From: Physcomitrium patens
Lineage: Eukaryota; Streptophyta; Bryopsida; Funariales; Funariaceae
Direction of reading: 5' to 3'
Assembly: GCF_000002425.4 (NCBI RefSeq)
Contig: NC_037253.1
Coordinates: 3,998,576-4,062,575, forward strand
DNA: 64,000 nt
In this document: positions 1-13,468 of the stretch, piece after piece
Layout of the letters: each line of letters begins with the position of its first letter
Numbering within the stretch: position 1 is the stretch's first letter
Made by a program: the position numbers and the translations under genes
The notes under the pieces: generated by a model
What the model saw: the letters and a program-made list of their open reading frames with translations, nothing else
Told to the model about the DNA's origin: nothing
Databases searched by the model: none

Positions 1-3
1 TAG

Positions 4-668
4 TGTTAAAAAATTAAATTCTTTGCTTAAAGGTAGATAGTCCACAACCTTCAAAACACAACAATAGAAGTAGAATAATCTATTCACTTCTAAAAGAAGA
101 TAAGAATAATAAGTTAGAATTCTTTTCAAAATATTAAATACATGAATCTTAAAGAACTAAAATAATCAATACACTCTTGTGTTATTAAAAAAGACTAGAT
201 AATCACTCAAAGATGATATAATATTAAATTAAAATGGCTATTGCCAAAGATAAGAAAACTAGAGAGTCTTGAAACAAAATTAAAAACTAAAAAAGTCTTG
301 ATAAGTGTGAAGAAGGCTTCATTCTTGCTTCTACGTAAACTATCTAATAAGGAGCTATAGGGCAATTTTCTACAAGATCTTCAACACATATTGACTTTGT
401 GAGATATATATCTTAACTTGCAAGGAAAGTTTTTTATATGTGCACATATAATTAGTTTATTTCACAAGCTACCAATAAATGTCACACATAGTTAATTTGT
501 TGGCTAAGTTTTTAACCTATCATCAACTACAAACATGTATAAATCAAAGTTGCATCTATCAAGCTTCTAAGAAGCTTCTTTAAACGATGTTATGAAAATA
601 ATCTACTTTTACCTACTTCTACCTAATCATATAGGTAACTATTGAAATGAATACATATACATGTGATA
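4..668 (-). mobile_element. LTR of a family-A-related gypsy element, left edge
   Basis: This 665-bp stretch is a divergent long terminal repeat related to the family-A chromovirus LTRs at 19675, 49522, 54911 and 60715. It shares with them the run around 235-330 that ends in a block like 'gaagaaggcttc', the segment 'acatagttaatttgttgg', the doubled GAAGCTTC-like dyad near 565-585 and the terminal 'ctacttttacctacttct'. Its first 230 bases resemble the LTR of remnant A4 (51725 onward) more than those of A1 or A3, so it belongs to the older subfamily. It starts TGTTAA and ends TGATA, decayed forms of TG...CA. No element body follows to the right. Read on the minus strand it is therefore either a solo LTR or the 5' LTR of an element whose body lies left of the window. 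Confidence 0.7.
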
Positions 669-829
669 TTTAATATATTAAAGATACTAAGAAAAGAAAC
701 CAAAATATCAAGAACTATAAGAGATAAATTAAAAAAGAATACTAAAACATTAGTAACTTTAAAACTAAAATATATTAGATATTTCAATATATAATTCAGT
801 ACAAAATAAGATATGAAAATAAATATAAA

Positions 830-868
<39 letters not shown>

Positions 869-3800
869 TAATATTATATATTTTATGGTTGTGATTATTA
901 TAAAATCATCATAATTTGTAGGTAATTATAAAATCACCATAATTAATAACATATTAAATTGGATAAAAAGTATTTTAGAATATAATTAAATTTATGATTT
1001 TATAGAAATATTTTTTGAATTAATTAATATTTTTTATAACATATAAAAAATTATTTTAAAATAAATTATAAATTCATGTATTTAAAAATTTTGATACATA
1101 TATATATATATATTTAAAAATTAATATTTTATATATTTTTAATTTAATAGTCAAGTTTTTTTTTTTCAATAACAATAATTGTTTATTTCTTATTTAATAG
1201 CAAAATAAGTACAGTATTTTTATTAATTCAATAATATTAGATTTAAATTAAATTTTTATTAACAAAGTTTTTCATATAAATATTTTTATTAATAGAAATA
1301 TTACAATTTATATATATAATACAAATAAAGTCTATTAATTTAAAAAATAAAAAATTAACTTTATATTAAAACCTTAAAGTATTTATATATATAATATTAA
1401 AATATTATTTATTATCTATTAATAAATATAAAACTTTTAATGCTATTATTCATTTTTTAATATAGATTTTTTTAAAATAATAACTTGGTTGGTAGTGAAA
1501 AAGGATTTGTATTTTGTTTTTAAAATCAAATTCAAACTTTAATAAAAAAAATTAATCCAAGTATTCAAAATATTTTTGTATTACATTAAATATTTAATTT
1601 CTTTTTGATTAAACTAACTAAAATTTTATTAAACAGAAACTTAATTCATAAATTCTTAAAAGTTAATTTCTAGTTTGTTCTTAATTTATCAAAGGAACCA
1701 ACATAATTATTTAGAATTTAAGTCTTATATTTATTATTTTATAGCATATTTATAGTTGTAAAATATTTTGATATAATATTTAACTGATTTGATCTTAGAC
1801 CATAAAAAAATACTATGTCAACAAATTGCATTCAAAGGATTTATAATTTTTAGTATTATTTTTTATTTTCCATCTTTAACATTCAAAATGTATAATTTTA
1901 CTTACCATCTATAATAGTAAATTCTAAATACATACTCATATTTATTTTTAGATATTTAAATTTTTATAAAAAAATCAAATTTGATTGTTTTGTTTTATTG
2001 TATTTTTATTTTCTTCAAACAGAGTCATAGATTTGTTATGTTTTTGTTTTTTAAAATTATTTTATTAATAAGTTTAATATATGAATTATTAATACTCTTC
2101 TTTTATTTAAATATTATTTGAAGAATCTTAATTATGCATTTTAATTTTATTCTTTAGAAAATCAAATAATATCATTAAAAAGCAAAAAGTAAAAATTAAA
2201 AATAATTACAACAATTTTACTATATCTTTTTATTGATTTGATATAATATAAGTTTTATTTTTTTATTAAATTATTTAATTTACAAAAATATATAAAATAA
2301 TAGGTATATAATTGTTATTTTTTTATTCATATTATATTGAGTGTATCTAGTGTATGAATTTACTGTTGAGAAATTATATATAAAATATATTTCTATTATA
2401 TGAAATATTAATTATTTAATTGAGGCTTACATTAATTGTAGTAGAATTTCAATTATGAATGCCCATCTATGGAATAAAGTGTAATATAACTATCAGGTGT
2501 ATAACTAATGCATTCTAAAATTATATATTGATTATTTCATTTAAAATCATTAAAACAACAATATGAGTTTTTAAATAAATATATCTGACAAAAATATTAA
2601 CAAAAAAATATATGTGTTTAAAATCTTATAAATCATGATTGATTTTGTTAGGTAGGTTTTTATTTAAACCTTAATTATGGAAAGCTTAGAAAAAATATTT
2701 CAAGAAAAATTATCTTCAATCTTGTCTTTAATCTCTTATTGAATTTGTACTTGTATCTCTATCTTGTATTGTATGTAATTATTATGTATCATTACATGAT
2801 ATAAAATAATTGACAAAATCCCAGCCATTTGATATTATTTTTCTAATTTCTATTGCAATTCTAGTTACTTCTAATAGTGTATTAACTATTTTTTAACAAT
2901 ATCACCTATTTGGAAGATTGAGTTTAGAAGAATTTACAAAACTATAGCGTTTATTATTAAATAGAAAAAAATATATTATAAAAGATTGACTAACTTTATA
3001 AGTTAAGTAACAATAATATAATAAGATATATCCATCTAAAAATATATCTAACATAAAAGCACTTGTATTTTAAAAATAGAATAGAATAGAATAGAATAAT
3101 AATATAGCAAACTTCAAGTATACCTAAACCAAACAGGTTGTACTTAACCACAACACAAACTAATTGACATATGAACACAAAGAATAGCAAAATATATTGT
3201 ATAGACTTGTACAATAATTAAATATAATAGTTTTTTATTTATAATTTAACTTTTGAGCTATAATAGAAATCAACAATAACATTTAATAAACTTTGTAACA
3301 ATTTTTATTTTATTTTTATGTTATAAGTAGGTAGATGTAAGATTTTTACAATTTTATATACTAAATATTATAATCCTAATTTTCAGAAATTATGATTTTT
3401 TATTTTTCATAATTTAATTTATTTTTGAAAATTTTATAATGTAATATTTTCTTTGATTTTTTAATATTTAAATAAAATTATTATCATTAAAATATGATTT
3501 TAAAGATATTATTGTAATATACATAATAAATGATAATTACAAACTATACATAATAAATGTATTATATTTATGTTTATACACCAATAATTTTTAATAAAAT
3601 ATTTTATGTGTATTATAGTATATAAATAGTCAAATTTAATTTTTTTATACTTATATTGATTCATTCAATATGCTATACTAAAAATCTATATTTTTAATAT
3701 TTTTGAATAACTATAAATATTTTTATGAAGAAACATTAAAATTATAAAGCATTGCATATAATTGAATGTATAATATACATTATATATAGAAATTTATTTA

Positions 3801-5440
3801 AAGATTCAGTATGTAATATGTGTATTCTATCTTGTACAAGATCAAAAAATAATTAATCAACAGTTTTATGATATTCTAAAATCATGTGTTAAAAATAATC
3901 TTTTTTTTACTATATTTTTTTCCCCTGATATCAAACTATAAATACTATTATCTTTGCTTTTGTTATTGTATAAACTAGTAGAACCATTGTTTGTATCATT
4001 CCATGATTCATTTCAATAATTATGTAATATTGTATTGCACAAAATATAACAAATTTGTATCAGTATTCAAAATACATATTTTTCTTTTAATATTAGATTT
4101 GGATACATAACCCTAATAGAATTTGATATTATTTCTTCAACATTCTAATATAAATTTCATTTTTGACATGCACGGATATATAGTAGGTGTTGAAAATTGC
4201 ATTTTCTATTATTGAAGATTGCAAATATTTATGTAGTCTAATAATAATTGATGATAAATACAAAATGCTATCCATAAGTAAGTGGTTGTTGTTGATAAAG
4301 TGCTTCAAATCATTTATTACATATTCAATATTTACAAGTATTTTTTTGGCATATGATAAACTTGAAAAACCTCCATGCACCCACAATAATAGCTAAACAA
4401 TATTACATAAAATAGTAGAAATTAAAGCATAGAATTATTTTTTATAATAGTAATATTTTCTAATTTTTGTAGGCTTACATGCCAATTCAATAAGTGTACT
4501 AATGTAATATATAAGAATGCAAACAACTAAAAACAAAGCTGCTTACACTTTTAATTTAAGTATTAAGTGTAGATTATTTTGTAATTTTATTTTATTAGTT
4601 TTTGGTAACTTTTAAATTTTAATTCATTAGGAATTAAATAAAAAATAAAATAAATATTAGTTTAAAAAAAATATATTTAAAAGAAAGAAATATTAAAATA
4701 AAAATTGATTAAAATTTTCAAACAATTATTATTATATAAGAAAATTAATAATATTTGGTAATTTATTTTTATTAGGTGATATTTAAATAATATTTTTAGA
4801 GTTATAATATACTACTTATATCCAAAGAAGAATAATAAATATTGATAGTTCCATGTAAAGAATCAAAATTCTCAAATCAAAATGCATTATATATTATATG
4901 TTCTTGTAATATTGAAGTATCAAAGTTCACTGTATTAAAAGTGGATTTAATATAAACATTGATTTTCAACTATAATAAATCATAAATATTAGTATAAATA
5001 ATAATCCATAATTACAACTTAGCAAGGCATAAGTAAATTAGGATAAAAATTGTAGTATTTTGTTCTTTTGAAATATAAAAACTAATATTAAAAACCAATT
5101 ACATTAAGAATAGTATAATGTGTAATATATATATAATAAAAATCTATGGTTCTAATCTATTAAATATTCTATCTTCACAAAGGATCATTAGTGGATTTTT
5201 TTTATAGTGCATTTTTTGACTTAATTTCTTTAATTAATCCTTTGAAATAATTTTATTAACTTTTGACTATAAAAATTGTGCAAGCAAGTTACATTTTTTT
5301 TTTCTGATTTTTAAAGTTTTTTTTTTTATGATTTTTTATGATTTTTTTTTCTTTTTTATTTTTTTTGAAAATCTCATAAAAGATAGTGTGATAAAAATTG
5401 AATGTACATATATAAACACCCTTCATGAAAAGATGCTTCT
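669..5440. other. AT-rich gene-free DNA
   Basis: About 4.8 kb of very AT-rich DNA in which I find no supportable gene. It contains a TA run at 835-862, a TA-rich run near 1096-1112 and a short tandem of GAATA units at 3078-3100. An 85-codon stop-free stretch on the minus strand at 4129-4386 is longer than expected at this base composition. It has no splice context or family motif I recognise, so I leave it uncalled. Confidence 0.6.
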
Positions 5441-5446
5441 TAAAAA

Positions 5447-5707
5447 TTGAAGATGTTGAGTGTTGGAACTTATTACAAATGTGCACAGATCAGACTCATA
5501 GTAATGCAGTTTAGACGACACAAAGATGTAAGTGGATTGCTTACAGAGTTGAAGCTATGTCCATTGAAGAACACACAAGGAATCCAATTCTACTACAAAG
5601 AGCTCTTGATATGCAGCACAACATCCTTGTCAGGTTTGGACAAAAACACTATTCCTAACCCTAACACCTGCCCTAAATGGATTTCAAATTGTATCTACAC
5701 CAACTAA
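5447..5707 (+). other. Unassigned 86-codon reading frame
   Basis: A stop-free run of 86 codons in DNA that is visibly less AT-rich than either flank, starting at an ATG and ending TAA. I recognise no domain, signal peptide or family motif; the product would be mixed, with a few scattered cysteines. Nothing upstream looks like a promoter and no partner exon is evident. It could be a decayed exon, a TE fragment or chance. It is recorded only because its composition stands out. Confidence 0.15.
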
Positions 5708-6187
5708 CCTACAACATATTTTACTAATAAATAATCCAATTAAATTGTAGCCAAGTGTTTTCAAAGAAATAAGCGATTCAAGTTTCAATTTTACTAGTGA
5801 ATATCTTTTGTATTATAAAGTTGTAAAGTAAAATTAACATGATTTAAGGTTTTAAAGTTGTAAGCAGTTTTGATGTATAAACCTCAATGCTCAAAGTAAA
5901 TAAGTACAAAATATATTTAAAAAAACAACACATTGCAGAAATATGTTTTAATTTTTTTAAATTTTTTTAAATTTTTTTTCAATGAAATTTTCAACAACAA
6001 AATTGAGCTTTTAATCATAAATTGGACAATAACAGAACAAATTAGGCACAAAATGAATGCCCACAAACAGAGACATTTCTTTACTTTAGAAAAACAACAA
6101 GTGTTCCAATTGTTCATGTTTAACAAGATGCTTCATTGTACACGATAGAGTAACATAATTTGTATGCATGTATGCATGTGCATATCT

Positions 6188-6260
<73 letters not shown>

Positions 6261-7500
6261 TAGATACACACATTAATTCAGGTAGTTTCTCATCTTATTT
6301 ACAAATCAACAGTTATTGGTAGTACAGACATGTACATGAAGATGTTGCAACAGCAATGACTCTTCTACTATCATGACACTTTGAAATTGTCATCTGATGC
6401 ATTTAACAATTGATTATTGCAAGACTAGAGTGGATTAGCAATAGAAAACATTGTATGGAACATCTTAGATTAATAAAATCTTACCTTAAAAATCGTTTTG
6501 CCATAATTGTGCTTCTTAATCGATATCCACATGAGTATAATCAATACGATCCATGGGTTTCTTAGCCATAGATTTTCTATATTGTACATTCTACAGTAAA
6601 ACACGATAATGCATGCTTGGTTCAATCTTTAAGTCCTTAGGTATCATCATATCATCATAATACATGACTCACATAAAATCTAAGCTACATAACAATCCAG
6701 AAACAATACAACCACTGTTGACAAACATTCCACTTCTTTCAAAGAAACATTTGGAACCACAGCATTTTGGTTCGAAAGCATATGACCAGTACTATAAATG
6801 ACCAATAGAAACAATAGAATGTCCAGTCTCGCCTTACAAACACTATAAAAGAAACGTCTGAATCTTAGCGTACAATGAAAACCCTAAGAAATCAAGGAAT
6901 TGTCACATTGCACAAGGAAAACAGCATCCACATTCTGTCACTGACGCTACACAAGGCTCGGTGCATGAAGGTTCTCTGCCGAATACGCGGCTCAACCAAA
7001 CACGCTTTGAAGATGAGGAGAATTCGACATATTGTGCAACAGTACTAGTACAAACCCTAAAGCATAGGTCCTGGCAATGGTAAACTCACATGCAACAAAC
7101 CATGATGAGAAAACACGCGTGCAAGGAGAATTACGATAAGAGTACAGGATGCTCATGAAGTAACATTGAATACATTTTACAACATGCAGCAAGGGATGCT
7201 GAGTCTCAATTCGCGGACTACAATGGTGGTCATGTCGCAGTGTTAGAGAATACTCATCTAAACAGAGGAAAACCTGGACGGACTCTGCAGAGTTAAGATG
7301 GCAAATGCAGAAGAGAAATGTGACTTCGAAAGGAGCCGAGCTTTAGACACAAAAGTCACATCCGCCACAAGTAAATTGCGTCTACAACTAAAAGAAACTT
7401 GAATTCTTGACCTAAGTTGTTTAGAAGCTTCAACTGAAATCTATGGACAGGTGAAAAAAAAATGTTCGTCATCGAAAAATCGAAGAATGAGTAAAAGAGC
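5708..7500. other. Gene-free interval downstream of bL9 copy 1
   Basis: Base composition rises toward normal from about 6290. The interval contains the compound microsatellite at 6188-6270 and two AAACCCTAA-like motifs (near 6876 and 7052). No reading frame here has recognisable protein content. The right part probably includes the 3' untranslated and flanking DNA of the bL9 gene that ends at 7531. Confidence 0.5.
6188..6270. repeat. Compound microsatellite (CA)n(TA)n(GA)n
   Basis: Three dinucleotide runs follow each other directly: about eight CA, about ten TA, then about sixteen GA units, with a short GATA tail. The reading frame that crosses it on the minus strand is only the repeat translated. 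Confidence 0.95.
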
Positions 7501-7530
7501 AAACGAGGCGAAATTGAGGAGCGCGCATCA

Positions 7531-8151
7531 CTACTGCCCGACCACATTGATCTTCACCTGCGCTGTCACCTCGGGGTGCAGCTTTATCTCCACCACGTAC
7601 TGCCCTATCTCCCGCACCTCCGGCACCGTCACGTCCCTCTTGTCCACCTCCTGCTTCGTGTTCGCCCGGATGATGTCCACAATGTCCTGCGACGTCACCG
7701 ACCCGAATATCTGCTTCCCTTGTCCTCCCCTCTTCCGCCGCAACGTCAACATCCCCGCGTTCTGCAGCAGCCTCGCCACGCTCTCGGCGCCCGCCTTCAC
7801 CACCTTCCGCTCCTCCTCCTTCCGCAGCTCCTCCACCCGGATGGCCTTCAGAATCTCCGGCGTCGCCAGCTTGGCCTTGCCGGTCGGGTACAGAAAATTG
7901 CGAAAGTAGCCGGTCTTCACAGCGAGCAGAGCTCCGGTCTTGCCCAAGTACTCGACGTCTTCGGTGAGGATGACCTGTCGCCGCTTTTGCACGCGCTTGT
8001 CCGCCACCACTGCGAGGGGCTGATACGCAGGGCTGCCGCTCGTGGAGGCTGCCGAGGCTGCGGGTTTCTGGGTCAAGCTCTGCGCCCGCAGGCCTTCGAA
8101 GCACGGCAACAGAGCGGGCGACGCCATGATGTTCGCCATCGCCATCGCCAT
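7531..8151 (-). CDS. PRPL9: Plastid ribosomal protein bL9, copy 1
   Basis: Predicted 206-residue precursor of the bL9 protein of the chloroplast 50S subunit. Residues from about 57 to the end align with the whole of bacterial bL9. The N-terminal rRNA-binding domain shows the family signature (GYFRNFLYPTGKAKLAT, residues 81-97), followed by a charged helical linker (about 103-125). The C-terminal domain runs from about 130 and ends in KINVVGQ. Residues 1 to about 50 are rich in Ala, Ser, Met and Thr with few acidic residues, as expected of a transit peptide. I chose the ATG at 8151 because similarity to copy 2 starts close to it; the frame is open to 8355 but that extension is not shared. There is no intron. 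GC content is far above the surroundings. Codon 12 is Pro here and Ala in copy 2. Confidence 0.92.
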   Translation of the reverse strand: MAMAMANIMASPALLPCFEGLRAQSLTQKPAASAASTSGSPAYQPLAVVADKRVQKRRQVILTEDVEYLGKTGALLAVKTGYFRNFLYPTGKAKLATPEILKAIRVEELRKEEERKVVKAGAESVARLLQNAGMLTLRRKRGGQGKQIFGSVTSQDIVDIIRANTKQEVDKRDVTVPEVREIGQYVVEIKLHPEVTAQVKINVVGQ

Positions 8152-8284
8152 TACCAGTGTTGCAAAATCGCTGAAAACTGCAAAGGAATTGTTCGTGATG
8201 AGCCCCCGTGATAAGCTCCTTCCCCCACTCCCTCCCAGTCCCCCCCTTGCCCGGTCTCGCCCTCTTCCCCCTTCGTGTTGCTTT

Positions 8285-8303
8285 GGATAAGGCGACGGTT
8301 CGG
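8285..8303 (-). promoter_or_regulatory. GATAAGG motif shared upstream of bL9 copy 1
   Basis: A 19-base block beginning GGATAAGGCGAC lies 134 bases upstream of the start codon. The same block with two changes is found 98 bases upstream of copy 2, inside flanks that otherwise differ. GATAAGG matches the I-box seen in promoters of light-responsive plastid-protein genes. Conservation between copies is seen in the sequence; a promoter role is inference. Confidence 0.4.
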
Positions 8304-8519
8304 CTTTGTTGATTGCGAACGAAATAAGGACGAAATTTGGACGAGCGTCGGTCATAATCTTGACGATACTTGGATGAATTCTGGACGAGAGTCGGGGAAG
8401 TCATTTTTCGTTGCTTTAGTGTCATATTGCTCACACCAACAAACGAGGTGAACCTGTTGGAAACAAATGGAATGGAGCTCATGTAATCCAACAGGTACCC
8501 CTGTCATGCACAAACTCAT

Positions 8520-11500
8520 TTACATTGAATTATTTCAAATTTTAGGTTTCATCTTCTTGTTTTGCATGCATGGACGTATGATTTCATGCAGAAAGAATTA
8601 AAAAAAAAAAAAAAAAAAAAACAATCAGAATAAGTAATAATTATATTTGAGCATGATATGATTTACAGAGTTGTTATGTCAAGACACAAAAAAGTATTTC
8701 TTTTCACTCGATAAATAAATAATAGATATAGTTTTTAACATTTGTAAATATTTTTCCTATTTTTAGATGCAATTATATACTTTTCATTAATACAGATATA
8801 TGCAAATATGCAGAATCTATATATTGTATATTTTTTTATTTTTTTATTAATTTATTTAAGTTACATTAATAATAATCTATAATTTCTTAGAACCAAAAGC
8901 AATATTCAAACCCATGATTCAATATTCATATAAATATCTTGTAATTAATTTTTTTAAAACACTTATAATATAACTTAAAGGTCTCTTATATTTACAAATA
9001 TATTTTTTCAATAATGTTAAATTGTAATAAATATTTTTTTAGAAATATTTTCTAATTTTATTAATTATTACTTCAATTTCTATGTTAGATAATATTTTTA
9101 AATTAATTATAACTTTTTAAGCCATTTTTTAATTCTTAGTCTTAATTTTCTTACTATTAGCAATAAACTCTACATATATTTAAGGTTGTATGAGATTACT
9201 ACACTACCAAGAATTTAATTGCCATAGGCAGAGTTTTTATATTATTATTAGCAATGTGGAAATCATACTCTTAAGTGATGTCCTTCAAGATCTAATTTTA
9301 AATTAATACAGTTTCTTAAGACAATCTTTAATAAAACAAATGATTTCTTAAATTACCACTAAAGTATTCTTTGAGATTTCAAGAACCTCAGAATTTTAAA
9401 TATTAATTTAATCTTTTTTAAAATTGATGAAAATTCTATTTAAAGATATGTTATAAATTTATATCAAGTTAAAATAAGGAGAATTTTGAACCAATCCTTC
9501 TAAACTTTAAATTGACCCACCAGAATGGCACCATAAACACTTGACTGTTCAAACACCCAAGGCTTTTTCTAGTTGCCATGAACAATACATACTAAGTATT
9601 GGCACCTTATTAGCAAGAGGGTGCCCAAAATTGTTTGGTTAAATTAACAAACATGTCGCTTAAGTTGAAAACCTATCTATTGTAAAGGAACTAAGGCCAG
9701 CCAAGAAGAGCCTTAGAGCAATTTGAAACCACAAAGTCATACAGTGGATTGATTTAAAAATTATTTGGATCAATTTGATATTCCCCTAAAATAAACAAAG
9801 TTTTTAGAATTAATTTATTATATTTTGCCACAAAGTTTTGATATATATATATATATATATCTATATACATATGTATATATATTTATTTATATCTGAAATT
9901 ATTTTTTAGATGTTAAAGATTACTTATTAAAATAAAGATTCTATACTTCTTTTTAATCTAAACATCTTAGACTCATTAAAAAAAACTAATAATATCAAAA
10001 TGTACTAAGGTCTTTGTAAGGTATTCAAAGCAACTATGTTTCTATTCTAAAATGCCAATCATTCATGTTTTATGCAGATGCCTAGAAACTCCTATTTTAA
10101 CGTACTGTAAGCTAAGATTGTAAAAATTGATGCATATCATGACTGTATTCTATGGTAATTAACAATAGAAGAACACACATTCTATATAAAATTTATCCAA
10201 AAATAAAAGAGAATTAAATCTTTCTTGTTTCTAGCTGTCAAAGTTAATTGTAGTATTATTTGTTCTGATTAGTATTCAAATAAAGAATATGATTCTTAAT
10301 AACTATTTATTATTTAATTAATTTTAAGGTTTCCAAAAAATCAATTTAAAAATTTATAATATATTATCTCTTATTTAAAAATAATTATATATATTTATGG
10401 GTACTAAATTTTATTTATTTATTTCATTGATACTATATATCATTTTTCAAAATAATAAATAAATTTTATAATTAAATCATCTTGAATTATTCTGATTCTA
10501 TTTTATTTTTTTAATGTGATATTTTGATGAAAAATTTGAAAATAACTGTTAATTTTGATAATTTTCTTAACATCTACAAGTAATGAAAATAATAAAAAAT
10601 ATCCAAAAAGAACAAAATAAATAAGAAAAGAAATTAACCTTATATTTTGAATAATAAGTTTTTAGATACAAGTCTTTCATCAAATTTTGACTTTGTATGA
10701 TCTTTGATCTTGATTTCATCTAATGTACAAATTATAAAATTATTTTAAGACTGTTGGTTTTAAAAATATTTGATACTCTTATAACCGTACTATGTAAATA
10801 CAACTTATTTACTTCTTGTGACAAATTTAAATAGGTGATTATTAATATTTAAATACTTTGTATAATATCTTTTTATTTCATTTAAAAAAATAAATAGATA
10901 ACTATTTTGATTTTGATTTTTTTATTTTATTACATTATACGTAATATAAAAGCAAAAAAATTCCTTTGAAATTGTTAATTTTTGTAACTTATTAAATTTA
11001 ATAAATTAATTATATTATTGTAATCTTTGAATTTTACATATTAAGATTTATATTATATTATTTATAATACCTTTAAAATAAAATATTTACTATTAATTTT
11101 TTGATTCACCTATATTTTTAAAATTTTAAATCTTTGATTATTATTAATGAGAACTTGTTAAAAATACAAGTTTATGTATTGATAAAAATATCAAACAAAT
11201 AAATCAGTACAAAGAAGACCAAAAGAATAGGAAAATTATGCTATAATAACTAAAAGATTATAGTAAGAATATAATATAGCTTAGAAGCTATACAAAATAA
11301 AAATTAAGTAAATATGTCTTTATTTGTATAAATTGATTTTAAATTTATACTATTTTCAAAATTAAGAGCTTTGGTCTAAATTTTTTTAGAATATACTACT
11401 AAAAAGTTATATATAACGAAGTTTGTATTGATAAAAAAAAATTATTTGAATTTTAATAAAGTAAATATTTTTAAAAATAAATTAATCATAATTTATAGTA

Positions 11501-11690
11501 TTTTATTCAAAAAATTCTAATAAAGTATTTAAATAGATTGTTAGATTATTTTTAAATAAATCAAAAATAAATAGAAGGATTTTAAAGAATGTAATACATA
11601 TTATGTATGTATTATTTATATGATTTTTATTTTTTATTTTTTAAATAAAAATACATAATAAATTTAGAAAAATATTAAAATAATATATAT
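8520..11690. other. AT-rich gene-free DNA
   Basis: About 3.2 kb with no supportable gene. A run of 21 A residues lies at 8601-8621 and a TA-rich run at 9840-9880. The less AT-rich patch at about 9500-9740 has no reading frame or repeat relationship that I can recognise within the window. Confidence 0.6.
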
Positions 11691-11694
11691 ATTT

Positions 11695-12150
11695 ATTAAA
11701 TTAATCCACTTTATTGCAACCATTGTTAGAAAAATGAATCATCTCCAAAAACCATCATTATAATCATGGTCCTCATATCCACCCTCCTCATTTCCAATCC
11801 ATGCTTCTTCTATTTTTAGCCTTCTTCATCTTGACCCTTCTCCCCCTTTTGTTTTCAACTCTCATCTCAACCTCCTTCGTTCCTAGTTATATGAGTCTTA
11901 GTCAAGAATTCTTTGTAGTAATATTCTTCTCTCTAACTAATGCATCATCTTTCCTATATTAAATCCTTTGATAAGACAATGAAACCTATAATGTTTTACA
12001 AATAACTTTGTGTTCCAATATCAAGTTTACAGTAATGTAATCTTGCATTGAATTAATTAACATTATTGAGACCAATTTTAATCCTTTAGAAATATAAAGA
12101 ATCCTATTGGTTTTTTTATCTAGTGCAATTAAATATAGATAATTTTAATA
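11695..12150 (+). repeat. Left inverted arm of foldback element
   Basis: Left copy of the long inverted repeat. It pairs with 13059-13468 read on the opposite strand and has a pyrimidine-rich stretch near 11775-11880 that matches the purine-rich stretch at 13310-13380. Confidence 0.75.
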
Positions 12151-13058
12151 GGAATGAGAATAGAAATAGTGGTAGAGAGTAATTGCCCAACACCTCAAAA
12201 AATAATTCAAAAGTATCTCAAATAGATACTTTGACTTACATTTGTTTGAACTTCTATACAACTCTAATGTCAACATTTGCCGCTGCCTCAATTAGTGCAA
12301 AATTCACACTCTACCTCAATAAGGTCTCTAAACCAATAAGTCATTGAAATATTTTTAGACTCATTTTTTAACAAAAATTATTCCATAAACAAACTATTGG
12401 CAATTTTTGGATTGTTTAAGAACTACTTCTAACTTCAAGTTTGTTCAAAATAATCTAAAAACAATGAAATTGTGTACATGAGAACAACATAGTTTGAAGT
12501 TGGAATTGAGAGTATCAATACAATTAGTTGTCATTTTACCTCACAAGACAATATTGATACTATTCTTCCACAAAAATACTACAAAATTGCTACCACACTG
12601 TGGAAGTGGATACCAAATATAAGCCCAAGAACCACAACCAGCCAAGAGCTCAATGATACCATAAGTTCTTTCAATTGCAACTTAGTTTCAAGGACTACAT
12701 TCAACCACAACTTTATTTGTGATTAAATGTAATTGACAAGCTTTTTCTTTGATGCTATAGACAAGAATCAACAAAACAAAGTTAGGATTCTATTGAGTAG
12801 GAGTCAAATCAAGTTTGGTATTTTTGGAATAAGAAAATTAGTGGTTAAAAGATCTAACATAAATTACATCTACAATATATATTAATTAAAAAGGACAATG
12901 AACTTTGCATATAAAAAAGCAGTATAAGGCCAAAGATAATGATTGTTCTTTCTTGTATAAGGAAAACAATGTAAATAATTAGATTGTATGAAAAAAAACA
13001 CAAAAAAAAAAACAAAACAAAAACAAAACAAAACAAAACAAAAAACAAACAAACATGC

Positions 13059-13468
13059 AAAAATTAAATATTCATTTAGCTAGAGTAGATAAAAAATTAA
13101 TATGATTCTCTGCATTTCTAGGAGATCAAACTTGGTCTCACCTTTAATAAGTTTGATTGTTCCAATGCAAGATTGTATTGTTGTAAAATTGAAATTGAAA
13201 TATAAAGTTGTTTAGAAAAAATTATAGGTTTCATTGCCTTATTTGATGGAAAAAAGACAACACCACATCAATTAGAGAGAAGAACTCTGAATTGAGGCTC
13301 ATACAACTGGGAACAAGAAGAAGAGAGGTAGGAGAGGAGAAGATGGAGAAGGCTGGGAATGGAGGGAGCATGGATTAGGAACAAGATGGGTGGATATGAT
13401 GGCCATAATTGTAATGATGGTTTCTAGAGATGATCTACTTTTCTAAATTTAAGGTGGATCAATTTAGT
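13059..13468 (-). repeat. Right inverted arm of foldback element
   Basis: Right copy of the long inverted repeat, slightly shorter than the left one because of small deletions. It is preceded on its inner side by an AAAAC-type simple repeat (12995-13055). Confidence 0.75.

Larger units (their letters stand above)
11695..13468. mobile_element. Foldback element with >400-bp inverted arms
   Basis: The left arm (11695-12150) and the right arm (13059-13468) are imperfect reverse complements over more than 400 bp, roughly 75-80% identical by eye. Shared landmarks are 'aaaccatcatta', 'catatccaccc', 'tccatgctcc/ttc' and 'gcaatgaaacctataa', in the same order on opposite strands. The roughly 900-bp middle has no transposase-like reading frame, so this looks like a non-autonomous DNA element of MULE or foldback type. 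Weak similarity continues outward (to about 11640 and 13540), so the exact ends and any target duplication could not be fixed. Confidence 0.75.

Noticed and set aside
4129..4386. 85-codon minus-strand frame in very AT-rich DNA
   Set aside because: Longer than expected by chance but without any recognised motif, splice context or second exon.
6086..6271. Open frame on the minus strand through the microsatellite
   Set aside because: The product is alternating Ser-Leu and Ile-Tyr from the GA and TA repeats.
7469..8491. A 340-codon minus-strand frame and several long plus-strand frames across bL9 copy 1 (and the same across copy 2, 15146-16071)
   Set aside because: They are shadows of the GC-rich bL9 coding region. 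Their products are Gly/Arg-rich or His/Leu/Arg-rich low-complexity sequence, and the frame that matches bL9 accounts for the conservation.
12854..13060. Hydrophobic Phe/Val-rich frame resembling a membrane protein
   Set aside because: It is generated by the AAAAC-type simple repeat in the foldback element.
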